The notes: generated from the sequence alone by a model not told the origin. A stretch of DNA of 57,927 bases from JAJXYN01 sp964532735 (GCA_964532735.1 CAZHKK010000003.1:1-57927); one strand, 5' to 3'. Counted from the stretch's first letter, positions 16,078 to 24,877 are shown. A program made the numbers and translations.

Positions 16078-17466
16078 TTATTTAATAATTATATTTAATT
16101 TATTTTGTTTTATTTTAGCCAAAATATTTATTTTTAAATTTTTAATAATAAATGAATATTCAGTGAATTTATTATTCAAACTACTAATCATTTCTTTTTT
16201 ATTAGAAATTAACAATATCCCATCTTTATTTATTAGAGAATAATATAACTCAAAATCTTTATTTTTTAAAAATTTTATATCGTATTCTATGTTTTTATTA
16301 TTTGATTTTTCTGTTTTAAATTTTAAATTTTCATAATCTAAAAATTCTTCTTTTGCTAATGTTCCATCCGGTAAAAAAATATTTTCTGTCTTTATGTTGT
16401 CCAGTGAAAATTTTTTTAAAAAAATATTTTCCATTCTTTTAATGTCGTCTATATAGTTATTTAAATTATCCAATTTTATTAAAAATAAGAAGCTGCTTAT
16501 ATTGTTTAAATTAATATTTGAATCTTTTAGATTAATAAACAAACTACAATTATTAGAAAATATTCTTTCTATTGTTTTATTATCAAAACCATCTTCTGTT
16601 AAATTTTTTAATAAATAGTTTAGGTTTTCACTAGAATTTAAATTTTTATCTTTATAATTATTAAAAAAACTATTTAATAAATTAAAAATATTAAAATCAT
16701 TTATAATTACATGATTATCTTTTAAATAATCTACACTATAATTGTTAGAAAAATAATTATTATTATTTTTTAAGTTTGATAAAGATAAATCAAAATTTCC
16801 ATTTACAATTTTTAAATTTAATAAAGAATAATCCTTTGTAAAATAATCATAAAAAGATTTTTTTGTTAAAATTTGTATTTGATTATTTATATAACCTGAA
16901 TCAACAAATGTTTTTATTAAATTTTTGTTTATTATAAAATCAAACTCTTTTTCTAATATAATTTTTTTATAAACATTAAAAAAGAAAATATACTTTTTTT
17001 TAACTAAATCTTTTGGGTTTTTATTGTTTGTTAAAATAACAAAATTATCAAGATTGTAACTTTCTAATTCTATATTTAAATTTAAATAATTATTTATATC
17101 TTTTGATATTTTTTTATAATTTATAATGTATGGATTTTTTATAAAAAATTTCTTTTTCAAGATAATATAAAAATTATTATCATTTGTAACAAAAAAACTA
17201 ATTTTATTTATATAGTCTTTTTTGATATTTTTAAATTCTTTATTTTCTAATATTTTATTTACATTAATATTTCTTAAACTAAATATTTTATCTACATCCT
17301 GTTGCTTAAATTTTTGGTTTATATTTATTAAAGAATAAATTTTTGTATTTTCTGGAGCTAACTTTATAAATGGATCATTGTAAAAAACAAAAAACCAAAA
17401 ACAAACCATCAAAAATAAAGTGATTACTATAAATATAAAAATTTTTAAATTTTTAAATTTTTTCAT
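16078..17466 (-). CDS. Membrane-anchored DUF3352-like protein
   Basis: The 462-residue product has one N-terminal membrane helix (about 9-28, IFIFIVITLFLMVCFWFFVF), and the rest is predicted to be outside the cytoplasm. LAPENTKIYSLINI just after the helix and a later long alpha/beta repeat pattern resemble DUF3352 proteins, a family of unknown function; the match is by eye and weak. The composition is very rich in Asn, Lys, Ile and Phe. No catalytic motif is seen. It is separated from pnp by a terminator and from the dksA-like gene by 67 nt. Confidence 0.55.
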   Translation of the reverse strand: MKKFKNLKIFIFIVITLFLMVCFWFFVFYNDPFIKLAPENTKIYSLININQKFKQQDVDKIFSLRNINVNKILENKEFKNIKKDYINKISFFVTNDNNFYIILKKKFFIKNPYIINYKKISKDINNYLNLNIELESYNLDNFVILTNNKNPKDLVKKKYIFFFNVYKKIILEKEFDFIINKNLIKTFVDSGYINNQIQILTKKSFYDYFTKDYSLLNLKIVNGNFDLSLSNLKNNNNYFSNNYSVDYLKDNHVIINDFNIFNLLNSFFNNYKDKNLNSSENLNYLLKNLTEDGFDNKTIERIFSNNCSLFINLKDSNINLNNISSFLFLIKLDNLNNYIDDIKRMENIFLKKFSLDNIKTENIFLPDGTLAKEEFLDYENLKFKTEKSNNKNIEYDIKFLKNKDFELYYSLINKDGILLISNKKEMISSLNNKFTEYSFIIKNLKINILAKIKQNKLNIIIK

Positions 17467-17521
17467 TTTTTGTATTAATTTATATTAACTTATTATATAT
17501 TATTTTTTAATATTTTTAAAC

Positions 17522-17554
17522 ATAAAACACATCAATATACTTGATGTGTTTTAT
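17522..17554 (-). terminator. Terminator of pnp
   Basis: 14-bp perfect stem (17522-17535 with 17541-17554, loop 5 nt) just after the pnp stop. Confidence 0.85.
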
Positions 17555-17568
17555 TTATAATATGGTCT

Positions 17569-19767
17569 TTATTTTTTAGAATCTACAACAACTGGTTGTT
17601 CTTTATTTACTGTATCTACTTTTTTGTCTTCCATCTTTGGTCTTTCTTTAAGTGCTTTTATTGAAAGACTAAGTTTTCCAGAAGGATCTTTTTCTATAAT
17701 TTTTACTTTAACCAAATCTCCAATTTTAACAATATCCTCAACTCTTCCAACTCTTTTCCAGTCTAGTTCAGAAATATGAACCATACCATCTTGGGTTGGA
17801 GAAATTTGAACTATTGCACCAAAAGCCATTATTCTAGAAACTTTTCCTTCTAATATTTCTCCTACTTCAAAATCTCTAGTAATATCTTTTATCCACTTTA
17901 TAGCATTTTTCATTCCCTCAGATTCTTTTGATGTTACAAAAACAGTGCCATCATCTTCTATGTCTATAGAAACACCTGTAACTTCTATTATTTCTTTAAT
18001 CATTTTTCCGCCTGGACCAATAACATCTTTTATTTTTTCTGTATTAATTTTAAAAGTTTCTATTCTTGGAGCGTATTTAGAAAGTTCTTTGTTTGGTTCT
18101 TTAATAATTGATTCTAATAAATCCAATATTTTAAACCTTGCTCTTTGAGCTTTTTCTAAAGCATCTTTTATTATATTTATATCAATACCATTTGTCTTTG
18201 TATCCATCTGTATTGCGGTCACACCATCTCTAGTTCCTCCAACCTTAAAATCCATACCACCCAATCCATCTTCCATATCTTGAAGATCTGTAAAAGTTTT
18301 CCAATTTCCTTCTTTATCTTGTGCCATACCAATAGCTATTCCTGCTACTTGTTTTTTTATAGGAACACCTGCATTCATTAATGATAAAGTTGACCCACAA
18401 ATAGAAGCCATAGAAGATGATCCATTTGATCCCATAACTTCTGAAACTACCCTTATTGTATATGGAAATTCATCTTCTTTTGGTAAAACAGGTTCTAATG
18501 CTTTTTCTGCAAGAGCCCCATGTCCTATAGCTCTTCTTCCTATTCCTCTTAATGGAGCAGCTTCCCCATAAGAAAATGGGGCATCATTATAATGATGCAT
18601 ATATTTTTTTGTAAACTCCTCTTCCATACCATCTACGGTTTGTTCATCACCAGGTGCTCCTAATGTTACAATTGATAATATTTGAGTTTCTCCTCTTTGA
18701 AATATTGCAGAACCATGAGTTCTTGGCAATATAGAAACTTCACCACTTAAAGACCTTATGTCTTCTATACCTCTTCCATCAACTCTTTTGTTTTTATTTA
18801 GTATAGCAAGAGAAACTTGTTCTTCAATAAAATCTTCAAAAATACTGTTTAATATCTTTTCTGAAGAAAAATTATTATTTTCACCTATTTCATTATTTAA
18901 GAAATTTATTGTTTCCTTTTTTAAATTAGAAAGAACTTCTTTTCTTTGTTTTTTTGTTCCTACTGGAATATTAAATAAATATTTTTCCAATAAAGGAATC
19001 ATAAAAATTTTTGATTTTTCCGCTAAAATATTTTCTTCATCTGATAAATTTTCATAACAAAGTAAATTTTCATTTATTTTTTCCTGTCCTATTTCTTTTC
19101 TTATAGAATTTATAAAATCAACTATAGGCTTCATTTCTAACATTGCTTTTTGAAAAGCTTCATTTAATAAATTTTCTGGAATCTCTTTTCCTTCCATTTC
19201 TATCATTAATATTTTTTCACTACTTCCTGAAACTGTAAAATCTAAAGATGAAGTTTTTCTTTGTTCATATGTAGGATTGATTATAAATTCTCCATTTTCG
19301 TAACCCAATCTAATACCTGCTATAGGTCCATTAAATGGAATATTTGATATATGTAAAGCTGCTGAAGAAGCTATTATACCAAGAACATCAGGATCATTAT
19401 CTTCGTCTAAAGATAACACCGTAACAATAACTTGAACATCATGTCTTATTTTTTGATTAAATAAAGGTCTTAATCCTCTATCTATAAGTCTTCCAGCCAA
19501 AATAGCTTCATCTCCTGCTCTACCCTCTCTTTTTATAAATCTTGATCCTTTTATTTTTCCAGCCGCATACATTTTTTCTTCAAATTCAACCATTAGTGGA
19601 AAAAAATCTGTATCTCTCTTTTCTTTTCCTAAAACAACAGTTGCCAAAACGACAGTATCACCATATCTTACCGTACAACTTGAATTTGTTTGATGTGCAA
19701 ATTTTCCAAATTGTATTTCTAATTCTCTTCCCGCATATTGTGTTTTAAATGTTTTTAGTTCGTTCAT
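17569..19767 (-). CDS. pnp: Polyribonucleotide nucleotidyltransferase (PNPase)
   Basis: Phosphorolytic 3'-5' exoribonuclease, trimeric, core of the RNA degradosome. The 732-residue product contains two RNase PH domains (about 1-210 and 310-530, the second with RTHGSAIFQRGETQ and EVMGSNGSSSMASICG). A KH domain (about 560-610, DVIGPGGKMIKEI) and an S1 domain (about 625-700, GAIVQISPTQDGMVHISEL) follow, then a short Lys-rich tail. Length is typical. A Shine-Dalgarno sequence AAGGAAGG lies 8 nt before the ATG. A long hairpin directly upstream suggests leader-based control. The upstream neighbour is rpsO, the conserved bacterial order. Confidence 0.97.
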   Translation of the reverse strand: MNELKTFKTQYAGRELEIQFGKFAHQTNSSCTVRYGDTVVLATVVLGKEKRDTDFFPLMVEFEEKMYAAGKIKGSRFIKREGRAGDEAILAGRLIDRGLRPLFNQKIRHDVQVIVTVLSLDEDNDPDVLGIIASSAALHISNIPFNGPIAGIRLGYENGEFIINPTYEQRKTSSLDFTVSGSSEKILMIEMEGKEIPENLLNEAFQKAMLEMKPIVDFINSIRKEIGQEKINENLLCYENLSDEENILAEKSKIFMIPLLEKYLFNIPVGTKKQRKEVLSNLKKETINFLNNEIGENNNFSSEKILNSIFEDFIEEQVSLAILNKNKRVDGRGIEDIRSLSGEVSILPRTHGSAIFQRGETQILSIVTLGAPGDEQTVDGMEEEFTKKYMHHYNDAPFSYGEAAPLRGIGRRAIGHGALAEKALEPVLPKEDEFPYTIRVVSEVMGSNGSSSMASICGSTLSLMNAGVPIKKQVAGIAIGMAQDKEGNWKTFTDLQDMEDGLGGMDFKVGGTRDGVTAIQMDTKTNGIDINIIKDALEKAQRARFKILDLLESIIKEPNKELSKYAPRIETFKINTEKIKDVIGPGGKMIKEIIEVTGVSIDIEDDGTVFVTSKESEGMKNAIKWIKDITRDFEVGEILEGKVSRIMAFGAIVQISPTQDGMVHISELDWKRVGRVEDIVKIGDLVKVKIIEKDPSGKLSLSIKALKERPKMEDKKVDTVNKEQPVVVDSKK

Positions 19768-19780
19768 TTTTTTACCTTCC

Positions 19781-19837
19781 TTAATAAACAGATTTTAGAC
19801 TAGAAATTTATTTTACAGTCTATGATCTGTTTATTAA
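19781..19837 (-). promoter_or_regulatory. Long hairpin in the pnp leader
   Basis: Outer stem of 13 bp (19781-19793 with 19825-19837) and inner stem of 6 bp (19796-19801 with 19817-19822) separated by a 2x2 internal loop, 15-nt apical loop. It ends at the pnp Shine-Dalgarno sequence. In E. coli, RNase III cuts a comparable pnp leader hairpin so that PNPase can repress its own mRNA; the same logic is inferred here. Confidence 0.6.
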
Positions 19838-19862
19838 ATTAATTAAATAATTATTTAAAATA

Positions 19863-19895
19863 AAGGAACGTGCTAATAAGATAGGCACGTTCCTT
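19863..19895 (-). terminator. Terminator of rpsO
   Basis: 11-bp GC-rich stem AAGGAACGTGC (19863-19873) with 19885-19895, then TTTATTTT on the minus strand. Confidence 0.9.
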
Positions 19896-19900
19896 ATTAT

Positions 19901-20206
19901 TTAAGCCTTTGGCAATTCTTCTATTTCTGTTTTTCCTAATGCTTTATCTTTATTAATTTTTTCCATTAATACATCAAATCTTTCTTGTGATTCTTTTTGT
20001 AGTTCTTTTAAAAATCTTCTTCTTTGAGCAACTTTTCTAATAAGACCTCTTTTTGAGGAAAAATCCTTTTTATGTTGCTTTAAATGTTCAGCTATATCAT
20101 TTATTTCTGCTATTAAAATCGCAATTTGAACCTCTAAAGAACCTGTATCATTTGTATGAATAGCATACTTTTTAATTATTTGAGCTTTTAATTCTGGGTT
20201 TAACAT
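19901..20206 (-). CDS. rpsO: Ribosomal protein uS15
   Basis: 30S protein that binds the 16S central-domain three-way junction. The 101-residue product has the family signature TGSLEVQIAILIAEINDIAEHL...HKKDFSSKRGL and RRRFLKEL. It is about 12 residues longer than the usual 89 because of a charged C-terminal tail (KDKALGKTEIEELPKA). A Shine-Dalgarno sequence (AAAGGA) is present. A GC-rich, foldable leader lies directly upstream and may be an autoregulatory S15 target. Confidence 0.97.
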   Translation of the reverse strand: MLNPELKAQIIKKYAIHTNDTGSLEVQIAILIAEINDIAEHLKQHKKDFSSKRGLIRKVAQRRRFLKELQKESQERFDVLMEKINKDKALGKTEIEELPKA

Positions 20207-20222
20207 ATTTTTATCCTTTCTT

Positions 20223-20262
20223 ATATCTAAGCATTGGTTGCTCGATCCTAAAGCCGAGATAT
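20223..20262 (-). promoter_or_regulatory. Structured rpsO leader, candidate S15 autoregulatory RNA
   Basis: A GC-rich island in AT-rich DNA immediately upstream of rpsO. Outer stem ATATCT (20223-20228) with AGATAT (20257-20262); inside, AGCA/TGCT (20230-20233 with 20239-20242) and a competing CTCG/CGAG pair. Short helices around a junction recall known S15 leader folds; binding is inferred. Confidence 0.45.
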
Positions 20263-20321
20263 GGATTATTTATTAATTAAATACTTCAATCATCATACCA
20301 TTCTTTTAATATTAAGTCAAT

Positions 20322-20350
20322 TTGACAAAAATTAATTAATGTATTATTAT
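20322..20350 (+). promoter_or_regulatory. Promoter of the 96-aa orphan gene
   Basis: -35 TTGACA (20322-20327), 17-nt spacer, -10 TATTAT (20345-20350). Confidence 0.7.
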
Positions 20351-20381
20351 ATTAAAAATTTATTTTATAGACGGAGGTTTT

Positions 20382-20672
20382 ATGAAAGATTTTTTGTTAT
20401 CAGAAATTGAAATAAGTGAAGATATAAAAAATATTATAAACAATGATAAAGAAAAATATAGAGAACTAATTAATGATATAAATATTTTTTTAGGAGAATG
20501 TTTTCAAGCAAGTGCAATAGCAATACTTGATATAAAAAATGAAAATTCTTTTAATTTAGAAGAAGAAATGAAATTACTAAAATTAAAATTAAAAAAAGAA
20601 TTTAATTATATTAATTTTGATAATATAGAAAAAAGAAAACTGTTTGACATTTTGTATAATGTTTTAAAATAA
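20382..20672 (+). CDS. Small hypothetical protein (96 aa)
   Basis: Family not recognised. It is acidic and probably all-helical (starts MKDFLLSEIEISEDI; contains FNLEEEMKLLKLKLKKEF), soluble, with no signal peptide. The gene has a consensus-like promoter, a Shine-Dalgarno sequence (GGAGG, six nt before the ATG) and its own terminator, so it is likely expressed. It is a plus-strand monocistronic unit inside a minus-strand region. Confidence 0.72.
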   Translation: MKDFLLSEIEISEDIKNIINNDKEKYRELINDINIFLGECFQASAIAILDIKNENSFNLEEEMKLLKLKLKKEFNYINFDNIEKRKLFDILYNVLK

Positions 20673-20700
20673 AATCTAATTCAATAAAGAATTAGATTTT
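20671..20700. terminator. Bidirectional terminator
   Basis: 12-bp perfect stem (20671-20682 with 20689-20700, loop AATAAA), shared by the convergent genes ending at 20672 and 20707. Confidence 0.88.
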
Positions 20701-20706
20701 TTAATT

Positions 20707-21510
20707 TTAATAACTTTTAAAAATTTTATTAATTTCTTCCATGCCTATTTTTTTAATAATTTTATTTACTGAATTATAAAATTCTAAAGACCAATCCGTT
20801 ATTATTGTTCTAACTCCATTTTCTTTTAATGTTTTTACTGTTGGGACTATTACGTTATTAGGAAATATTACATCCGGGAAAAATAAGCTTTTTTTAAATT
20901 TTATTTTTTCAACTTCATAAGATGAAAGATAATCTGGTCTATCTTGATCTGAATTTAATTTTTTTAAATAAGAATTTTTTATTTCTTCTGCGCTAATATC
21001 AAAATTAAACTTAATATCTCTTATTATTCTTACTATACAACATATTAGAGCATCATGTTGTATTGTTCTATTTCTATCAAATATCGCAAAATCTTCTGCA
21101 GAATTTTTATTCTTAATATCTTTACTTAAATCAAAATTTTTAATTGATAAAATATATTCTTTTGTTGATTTTATAACATTAATAAAATCTTCTTCAATTA
21201 TTTTTAACCAATCATTTAATTTTTTTTCTATATTAATATATTCTTCAGAATTTTTATCTAAAATTTTTATATTTCTTATTGTTTTTAAAATAGAAATCAT
21301 TTCTGATAAATAAATGTTATTTTTTAATATATCTTTCAAAATTAAATCTTTATCTTTATCACATTCTTGATATTCTTCAAATTCTTCAAATTCATTATCA
21401 TTATGATATTTAATTTGACCCGAAAAATTATTCGTTATTCTTTTTAACATGTCTTCTTTTATGTCATCTTCTATTGAAGTTGAATTTAAAATATTAAAAT
21501 TATTTTTCAT
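20707..21510 (-). CDS. Hypothetical protein (267 aa)
   Basis: Family not recognised. It is probably soluble and largely helical, with an acidic N-terminal stretch (NEFEEFEEYQECDKDKD, about 39-55), a conserved-looking DRNRTIQHDALICCIVRIIRD (about 160-180), and a C-terminal part with VRTIITDWSLEFYNSVNKII. No catalytic motif, signal peptide or membrane helix is evident. Its promoter region carries an extended -10 TGATAGAAT and a TTATACACA box, as does recQ, which may mean shared regulation. Confidence 0.7.
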   Translation of the reverse strand: MKNNFNILNSTSIEDDIKEDMLKRITNNFSGQIKYHNDNEFEEFEEYQECDKDKDLILKDILKNNIYLSEMISILKTIRNIKILDKNSEEYINIEKKLNDWLKIIEEDFINVIKSTKEYILSIKNFDLSKDIKNKNSAEDFAIFDRNRTIQHDALICCIVRIIRDIKFNFDISAEEIKNSYLKKLNSDQDRPDYLSSYEVEKIKFKKSLFFPDVIFPNNVIVPTVKTLKENGVRTIITDWSLEFYNSVNKIIKKIGMEEINKIFKSY

Positions 21511-21539
21511 TTTTTATAATAATTATTAAAACATTATCT

Positions 21540-21569
21540 ATTCTATCAGATTTTTTTACCTGTGTATAA
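21540..21569 (-). promoter_or_regulatory. Extended -10 promoter with DnaA-box-like site
   Basis: Minus strand: TGATAGAAT (21540-21548), with TTATACACA (21561-21569) 12 nt upstream. The same pair occurs upstream of recQ. Confidence 0.5.
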
Positions 21570-21667
21570 CTTTGTAGCGTAAAATCAATGTTATAATATT
21601 TTTTGTCTAAAAAAAGCCATTTTTTATAAAAATCCTTAAACCCTTTATAGTATTGGATTTTATATTG

Positions 21668-21695
21668 TTGATGTTTTTAAAAAGTGATATATTAT
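21668..21695 (+). promoter_or_regulatory. Probable promoter of the HU gene
   Basis: -35 TTGATG (21668-21673), 16-nt spacer, -10 TATTAT (21690-21695). The leader of about 70 nt includes a small GTCTAA/TTAGAC hairpin. Confidence 0.5.
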
Positions 21696-21773
21696 TAATA
21701 TCTGAAGATATGAAAAGGTCGTATTTATACAATAAATAAAGTCTAATTTAGACAGAAAGGTAAGGTGATATTT

Positions 21774-22046
21774 ATGAACAAAGCTGATTTAATAAATGCT
21801 ATAGCTAAAGAAGCTGAAATTTCAAAAAAAGCTTCTGAAGTTGCTTTGAATACATTCATGGCTTCTGTTACTAAAGCATTAAAGAAAGGTGACTCTGTTG
21901 TTTTAACAGGTTTTGGTACTTTCTCTACAATGAAGAGAAAAGCTAGAACAGGTAGAAACCCACAAACTGGTGCTGAAATTAAGATCCCAGCTAAAACTGC
22001 TCCTAAATTCAAACCAGGTAAAGCTTTAAAAGATTCAGTTAAATAA
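21774..22046 (+). CDS. hup: HU-family DNA-binding protein
   Basis: Small nucleoid protein that bends DNA as a dimer. The 90-residue product starts MNKADLINAIAKEAEI and has the signature GFGTFSTMKRKARTGRNPQTG (about 46-66) ending in KFKPGKALKD. I chose the ATG at 21774 rather than the in-frame GTG at 21765 because AAGGTGA lies just upstream of it and the protein then starts like other HUs. It is monocistronic, with a strong terminator. Confidence 0.97.
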   Translation: MNKADLINAIAKEAEISKKASEVALNTFMASVTKALKKGDSVVLTGFGTFSTMKRKARTGRNPQTGAEIKIPAKTAPKFKPGKALKDSVK

Positions 22047-22075
22047 TTAACTGACTTATGTCGAGTACGACAAAA

Positions 22076-22109
22076 TCAAAAAGCCCACAATTAATTTGTG
22101 GGTTTTTTG
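22076..22109 (+). terminator. Terminator of the HU gene
   Basis: CCCACAA (22084-22090) pairs with TTGTGGG (22096-22102), extended by A/T pairs, then TTTTTT. Confidence 0.9.
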
Positions 22110-22189
22110 ATTGTAAAAATATTATAAATAATGTAAATTTATATTAATTTAAAACTAAATGAAAATTAAAAAAATTAAATTTATTTATT

Positions 22190-23692
22190 ATGTATTTACA
22201 ACTATACAATACAAAATCTAGAAAAAAAGAAGAATTTAAAACTGTTGATGATTCAAATACTGTTCGTATTTATAGTTGTGGTCCTACTGTTTACGATTAT
22301 GCTCATATAGGTAATTTTTCTATGTATATTTTTACTGATTTACTTAGAAGATATTTAGAAAATGGTCCTCAAAAATTTTTAGTTAAACATGTTATGAATA
22401 TTACTGACGTTGGACATCTTAAAGTTGATGACGACGAAAATTATGACCTTGCTGCTGGTGAAGACAAATTTGAAATTGCATCTCGTAAAGCAAATCTTGA
22501 CCCTTGGGAAATTTCTAAAAAATATACTGCTGTTTTTTTAGAAGACATGAAAAAATTAAATATTTTAAACCCTTCTGAAAATAATGGTTTTATGCCTCTT
22601 GCTACTGATAATATAAGACAAATGCAAGATATTATTAAAAAATTAATTGATAATGGTTACGCCTATATTAGTGACCAAGAAAATGTTTATTTTGATGTTT
22701 CTAAGTTTCCAAATTATGGTAAATTTTCTGGAAAAACATTAGAAGATCTTGAAGCCGGAAAAGGTGGAAGAATAGATGTTGAAGAATTATTAAAAGATAA
22801 GAAAAATATTTTTGATTTTTCTTTATGGATTACTGATGAATCTCATATTATGAAATGGGATTTCCCTTCTGTTATTAAATCTGGAAAAATGGGTTATCCT
22901 GGTTGGCATATTGAATGCTCTGCTATGTCAATGAGATATTTAACGGACATTTTTAATTCTAATAATCCTGATTTTTCTAAATTTAAAACACTAGATATTC
23001 ATACCGGTGGAGAAGATCATATATTTCCTCATCATGAAGATGAAATAGCTCAATCAGAAGGTGCTACAGGTATTGAATTTTCTAATTTTTGGCTTCATAG
23101 AAAACATATTCTTGTAAATGGACAAAAAATGAGTAAATCCAAAGGTAATTTTTATACAATTTCTGATTTAGAAAATGGAAAACTTGGTGGAATTAAATTT
23201 AATGCATTAGATTTTAGAATGTGGGTTTTGCTTGGACATTACAGAACACAAAGAGACTTTACTTTAGAAACAATGCAAGAAGCTAAAACAATTAGAGAAA
23301 AAATAGAAAAAATATTAAATAATAAAAAACCTTACACTTCAACACTTTTAGACACGAATAAAAGTTATAATAATTATAGAGATGAATTTTATAATGCTTT
23401 AAATGATGACTTAAATACTTCAAAAGCTATATCAATATTATTTGAAATGGAAAACAATTTAGATTGTATTGATAAAAATTTCTTAAATGAATTTAATTCT
23501 ATTTTTGCAATTATAGATACAAATAAAAAAAATGAACAAATATCAGAAGAAATAAAAAATATTGCAAAAGAAAGATGGCAAGCTAAAATCAATAAAGACT
23601 TTGCTAAATCTGACGAATTAAGAAATAAATTATCAGAGTTAGGCTATGAAATGAAAGATGGGAAAGATAATTATGAAATTATGAAAAGATAA
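22190..23692 (+). CDS. cysS: Cysteine--tRNA ligase
   Basis: Class I synthetase charging tRNA-Cys. The 500-residue product has HIGH-like AHIGN within CGPTVYDYAHIGN (about 30-42). Zinc and substrate ligands are Cys30, GWHIECSAM (about 242-250) and the GGEDHIFPHHEDE block (about 272-284). The KMSKS motif is KMSKSKGN (about 312-319). A helical anticodon-binding C-terminus follows. No Shine-Dalgarno sequence. It is monocistronic with a clear terminator. Confidence 0.97.
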   Translation: MYLQLYNTKSRKKEEFKTVDDSNTVRIYSCGPTVYDYAHIGNFSMYIFTDLLRRYLENGPQKFLVKHVMNITDVGHLKVDDDENYDLAAGEDKFEIASRKANLDPWEISKKYTAVFLEDMKKLNILNPSENNGFMPLATDNIRQMQDIIKKLIDNGYAYISDQENVYFDVSKFPNYGKFSGKTLEDLEAGKGGRIDVEELLKDKKNIFDFSLWITDESHIMKWDFPSVIKSGKMGYPGWHIECSAMSMRYLTDIFNSNNPDFSKFKTLDIHTGGEDHIFPHHEDEIAQSEGATGIEFSNFWLHRKHILVNGQKMSKSKGNFYTISDLENGKLGGIKFNALDFRMWVLLGHYRTQRDFTLETMQEAKTIREKIEKILNNKKPYTSTLLDTNKSYNNYRDEFYNALNDDLNTSKAISILFEMENNLDCIDKNFLNEFNSIFAIIDTNKKNEQISEEIKNIAKERWQAKINKDFAKSDELRNKLSELGYEMKDGKDNYEIMKR

Positions 23693-23721
23693 AAAATACG
23701 GTAATAATTTACCGTATTTTT
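23692..23721 (+). terminator. Terminator of cysS
   Basis: 13-bp perfect stem AAAAATACGGTAA (23692-23704) with 23709-23721, loop TAAT, immediately after the stop. Confidence 0.9.
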
Positions 23722-23723
23722 TA

Positions 23724-23752
23724 TTGACATATTTTTTTTATAAGGATAATCT
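23724..23752 (+). promoter_or_regulatory. Promoter of the 144-aa orphan gene
   Basis: -35 TTGACA (23724-23729), 17-nt spacer, weak -10 TAATCT (23747-23752). Confidence 0.5.
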
Positions 23753-23781
23753 ATTATCATCACAACTTAATGGAGGCATAT

Positions 23782-24216
23782 ATGAGTTTTTCTGCTACAA
23801 AATACCAAAAGGTAAAATATGGCCAAGAAAGAAGTGTTATTAATCATAAAGATTATTTTAATAATTCTTATGATTTAATTAAAATTAAAAAAAGAAAAAA
23901 CAAAATCACTTCTGCTTATTTAAAAAAAGACATAGAAATATATATTAACGATTTTAAGTTTAATTTAAGATCTAACCAAATTATAACTTTTCATCCTAAT
24001 AATATGTTAAAAAATTTTTATGCTGAAAATTTAAACATACATTCTTTAGTTTTTAAAAAAGCAAAAATATATATTGGCAGCAATGGAAAGATACAGGTTA
24101 TAGTATCAAAAAATACAAAAATAAAACTTTTTAAAAGCAATAAAAAAGAGTATATGTTAGTTGAACAATCAAATTGTAATATTCCAGAATTAAAACGAAA
24201 CTTATTGATCGTATAA
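23782..24216 (+). CDS. Small basic hypothetical protein (144 aa)
   Basis: Family not recognised. I place the start at the ATG at 23782 because TGGAGG (23771-23776) sits five nt upstream; an in-frame ATG at 23770 overlaps that Shine-Dalgarno sequence. The product is rich in Lys and Asn with alternating beta-like stretches (KITSAYLKKDIEIYI, KAKIYIGSNGKIQVIVS), so a small beta domain is likely. No signal peptide. Own promoter and terminator; monocistronic. Confidence 0.72.
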   Translation: MSFSATKYQKVKYGQERSVINHKDYFNNSYDLIKIKKRKNKITSAYLKKDIEIYINDFKFNLRSNQIITFHPNNMLKNFYAENLNIHSLVFKKAKIYIGSNGKIQVIVSKNTKIKLFKSNKKEYMLVEQSNCNIPELKRNLLIV

Positions 24217-24221
24217 AATAA

Positions 24222-24254
24222 AAACGTAAATATTTAATTTAAATATTTACGTTT
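24222..24254. terminator. Bidirectional terminator
   Basis: 15-bp perfect stem (24222-24236 with 24240-24254, loop ATT) between convergent genes. Confidence 0.88.
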
Positions 24255-24256
24255 AT

Positions 24257-24877
24257 TTATTTTAAAACTATTATTTTTAAAACTTTTGCACCAAAATTTT
24301 TTGAATCTACTTTATTTTTCATCCAAACATCTAATCTATCCATGCCTGTAAATCTTTTATTCATTCTATCTTCAACATAAAATATTCTATCTCCAAAATA
24401 TTCTGGAATTAATATTTTTGTATGAAAAGGTAAATCGTTGGTAGCTACTATATCTTCCACATCTCTCTTGCAAACATCCATTCCAGAAGCTGTTATACAA
24501 GGAGTATCATCGGTTTGTCCAGGCTCACTATTATACGATGTTACTGTAGCTATATAAGAATCCTTAACTTGATCTTTATATTTTTCCATAACCTTTTTTA
24601 CTTCTTCATTTGTCTTCTTAATAAGAATTGAAGGTTTTTTAATTTCTTCTTTTATTTCTTCTTTTATTTCTTCTTTTATTTCTTCTTTTATTTCTTTAAC
24701 TAAAACAACATTTGAAACTTTTGGTTCCAATTTTAAAGGCTCCTCGGCTATTGCTTCGTGTATTATATGACTTTTTAAATCTTTAAAAATTCCCATTTTA
24801 TAAGACAAAATACCCCCAATAAATATTATTGATAAAACTTGTATAGTAAATACAATTTTCCATTTAAAATCCTTCAT
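24257..24877 (-). CDS. Membrane-anchored 3D-domain protein
   Basis: The 206-residue product has an N-terminal membrane helix (about 8-26), a linker with five EIKE units, and a C-terminal 3D (Asp-Asp-Asp) double-psi beta-barrel (about 105-206). The domain starts ATVTSYNSEPGQTDDTPCITASG and ends in the signature FYVEDRMNKRFTGMDRLDVWM with the three Asp residues. Such domains occur in lytic transglycosylases, resuscitation-type and cell-wall proteins. A role in wall remodelling is likely; the enzymatic activity is not shown. Confidence 0.8.
   Translation of the reverse strand: MKDFKWKIVFTIQVLSIIFIGGILSYKMGIFKDLKSHIIHEAIAEEPLKLEPKVSNVVLVKEIKEEIKEEIKEEIKEEIKKPSILIKKTNEEVKKVMEKYKDQVKDSYIATVTSYNSEPGQTDDTPCITASGMDVCKRDVEDIVATNDLPFHTKILIPEYFGDRIFYVEDRMNKRFTGMDRLDVWMKNKVDSKNFGAKVLKIIVLK
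24642..24700 (-). repeat. 12-bp tandem repeat encoding (EIKE)n linker
   Basis: About five near-identical units of TTTCTTCTTTTA (plus strand) in the linker of the 3D-domain protein. Confidence 0.8.
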
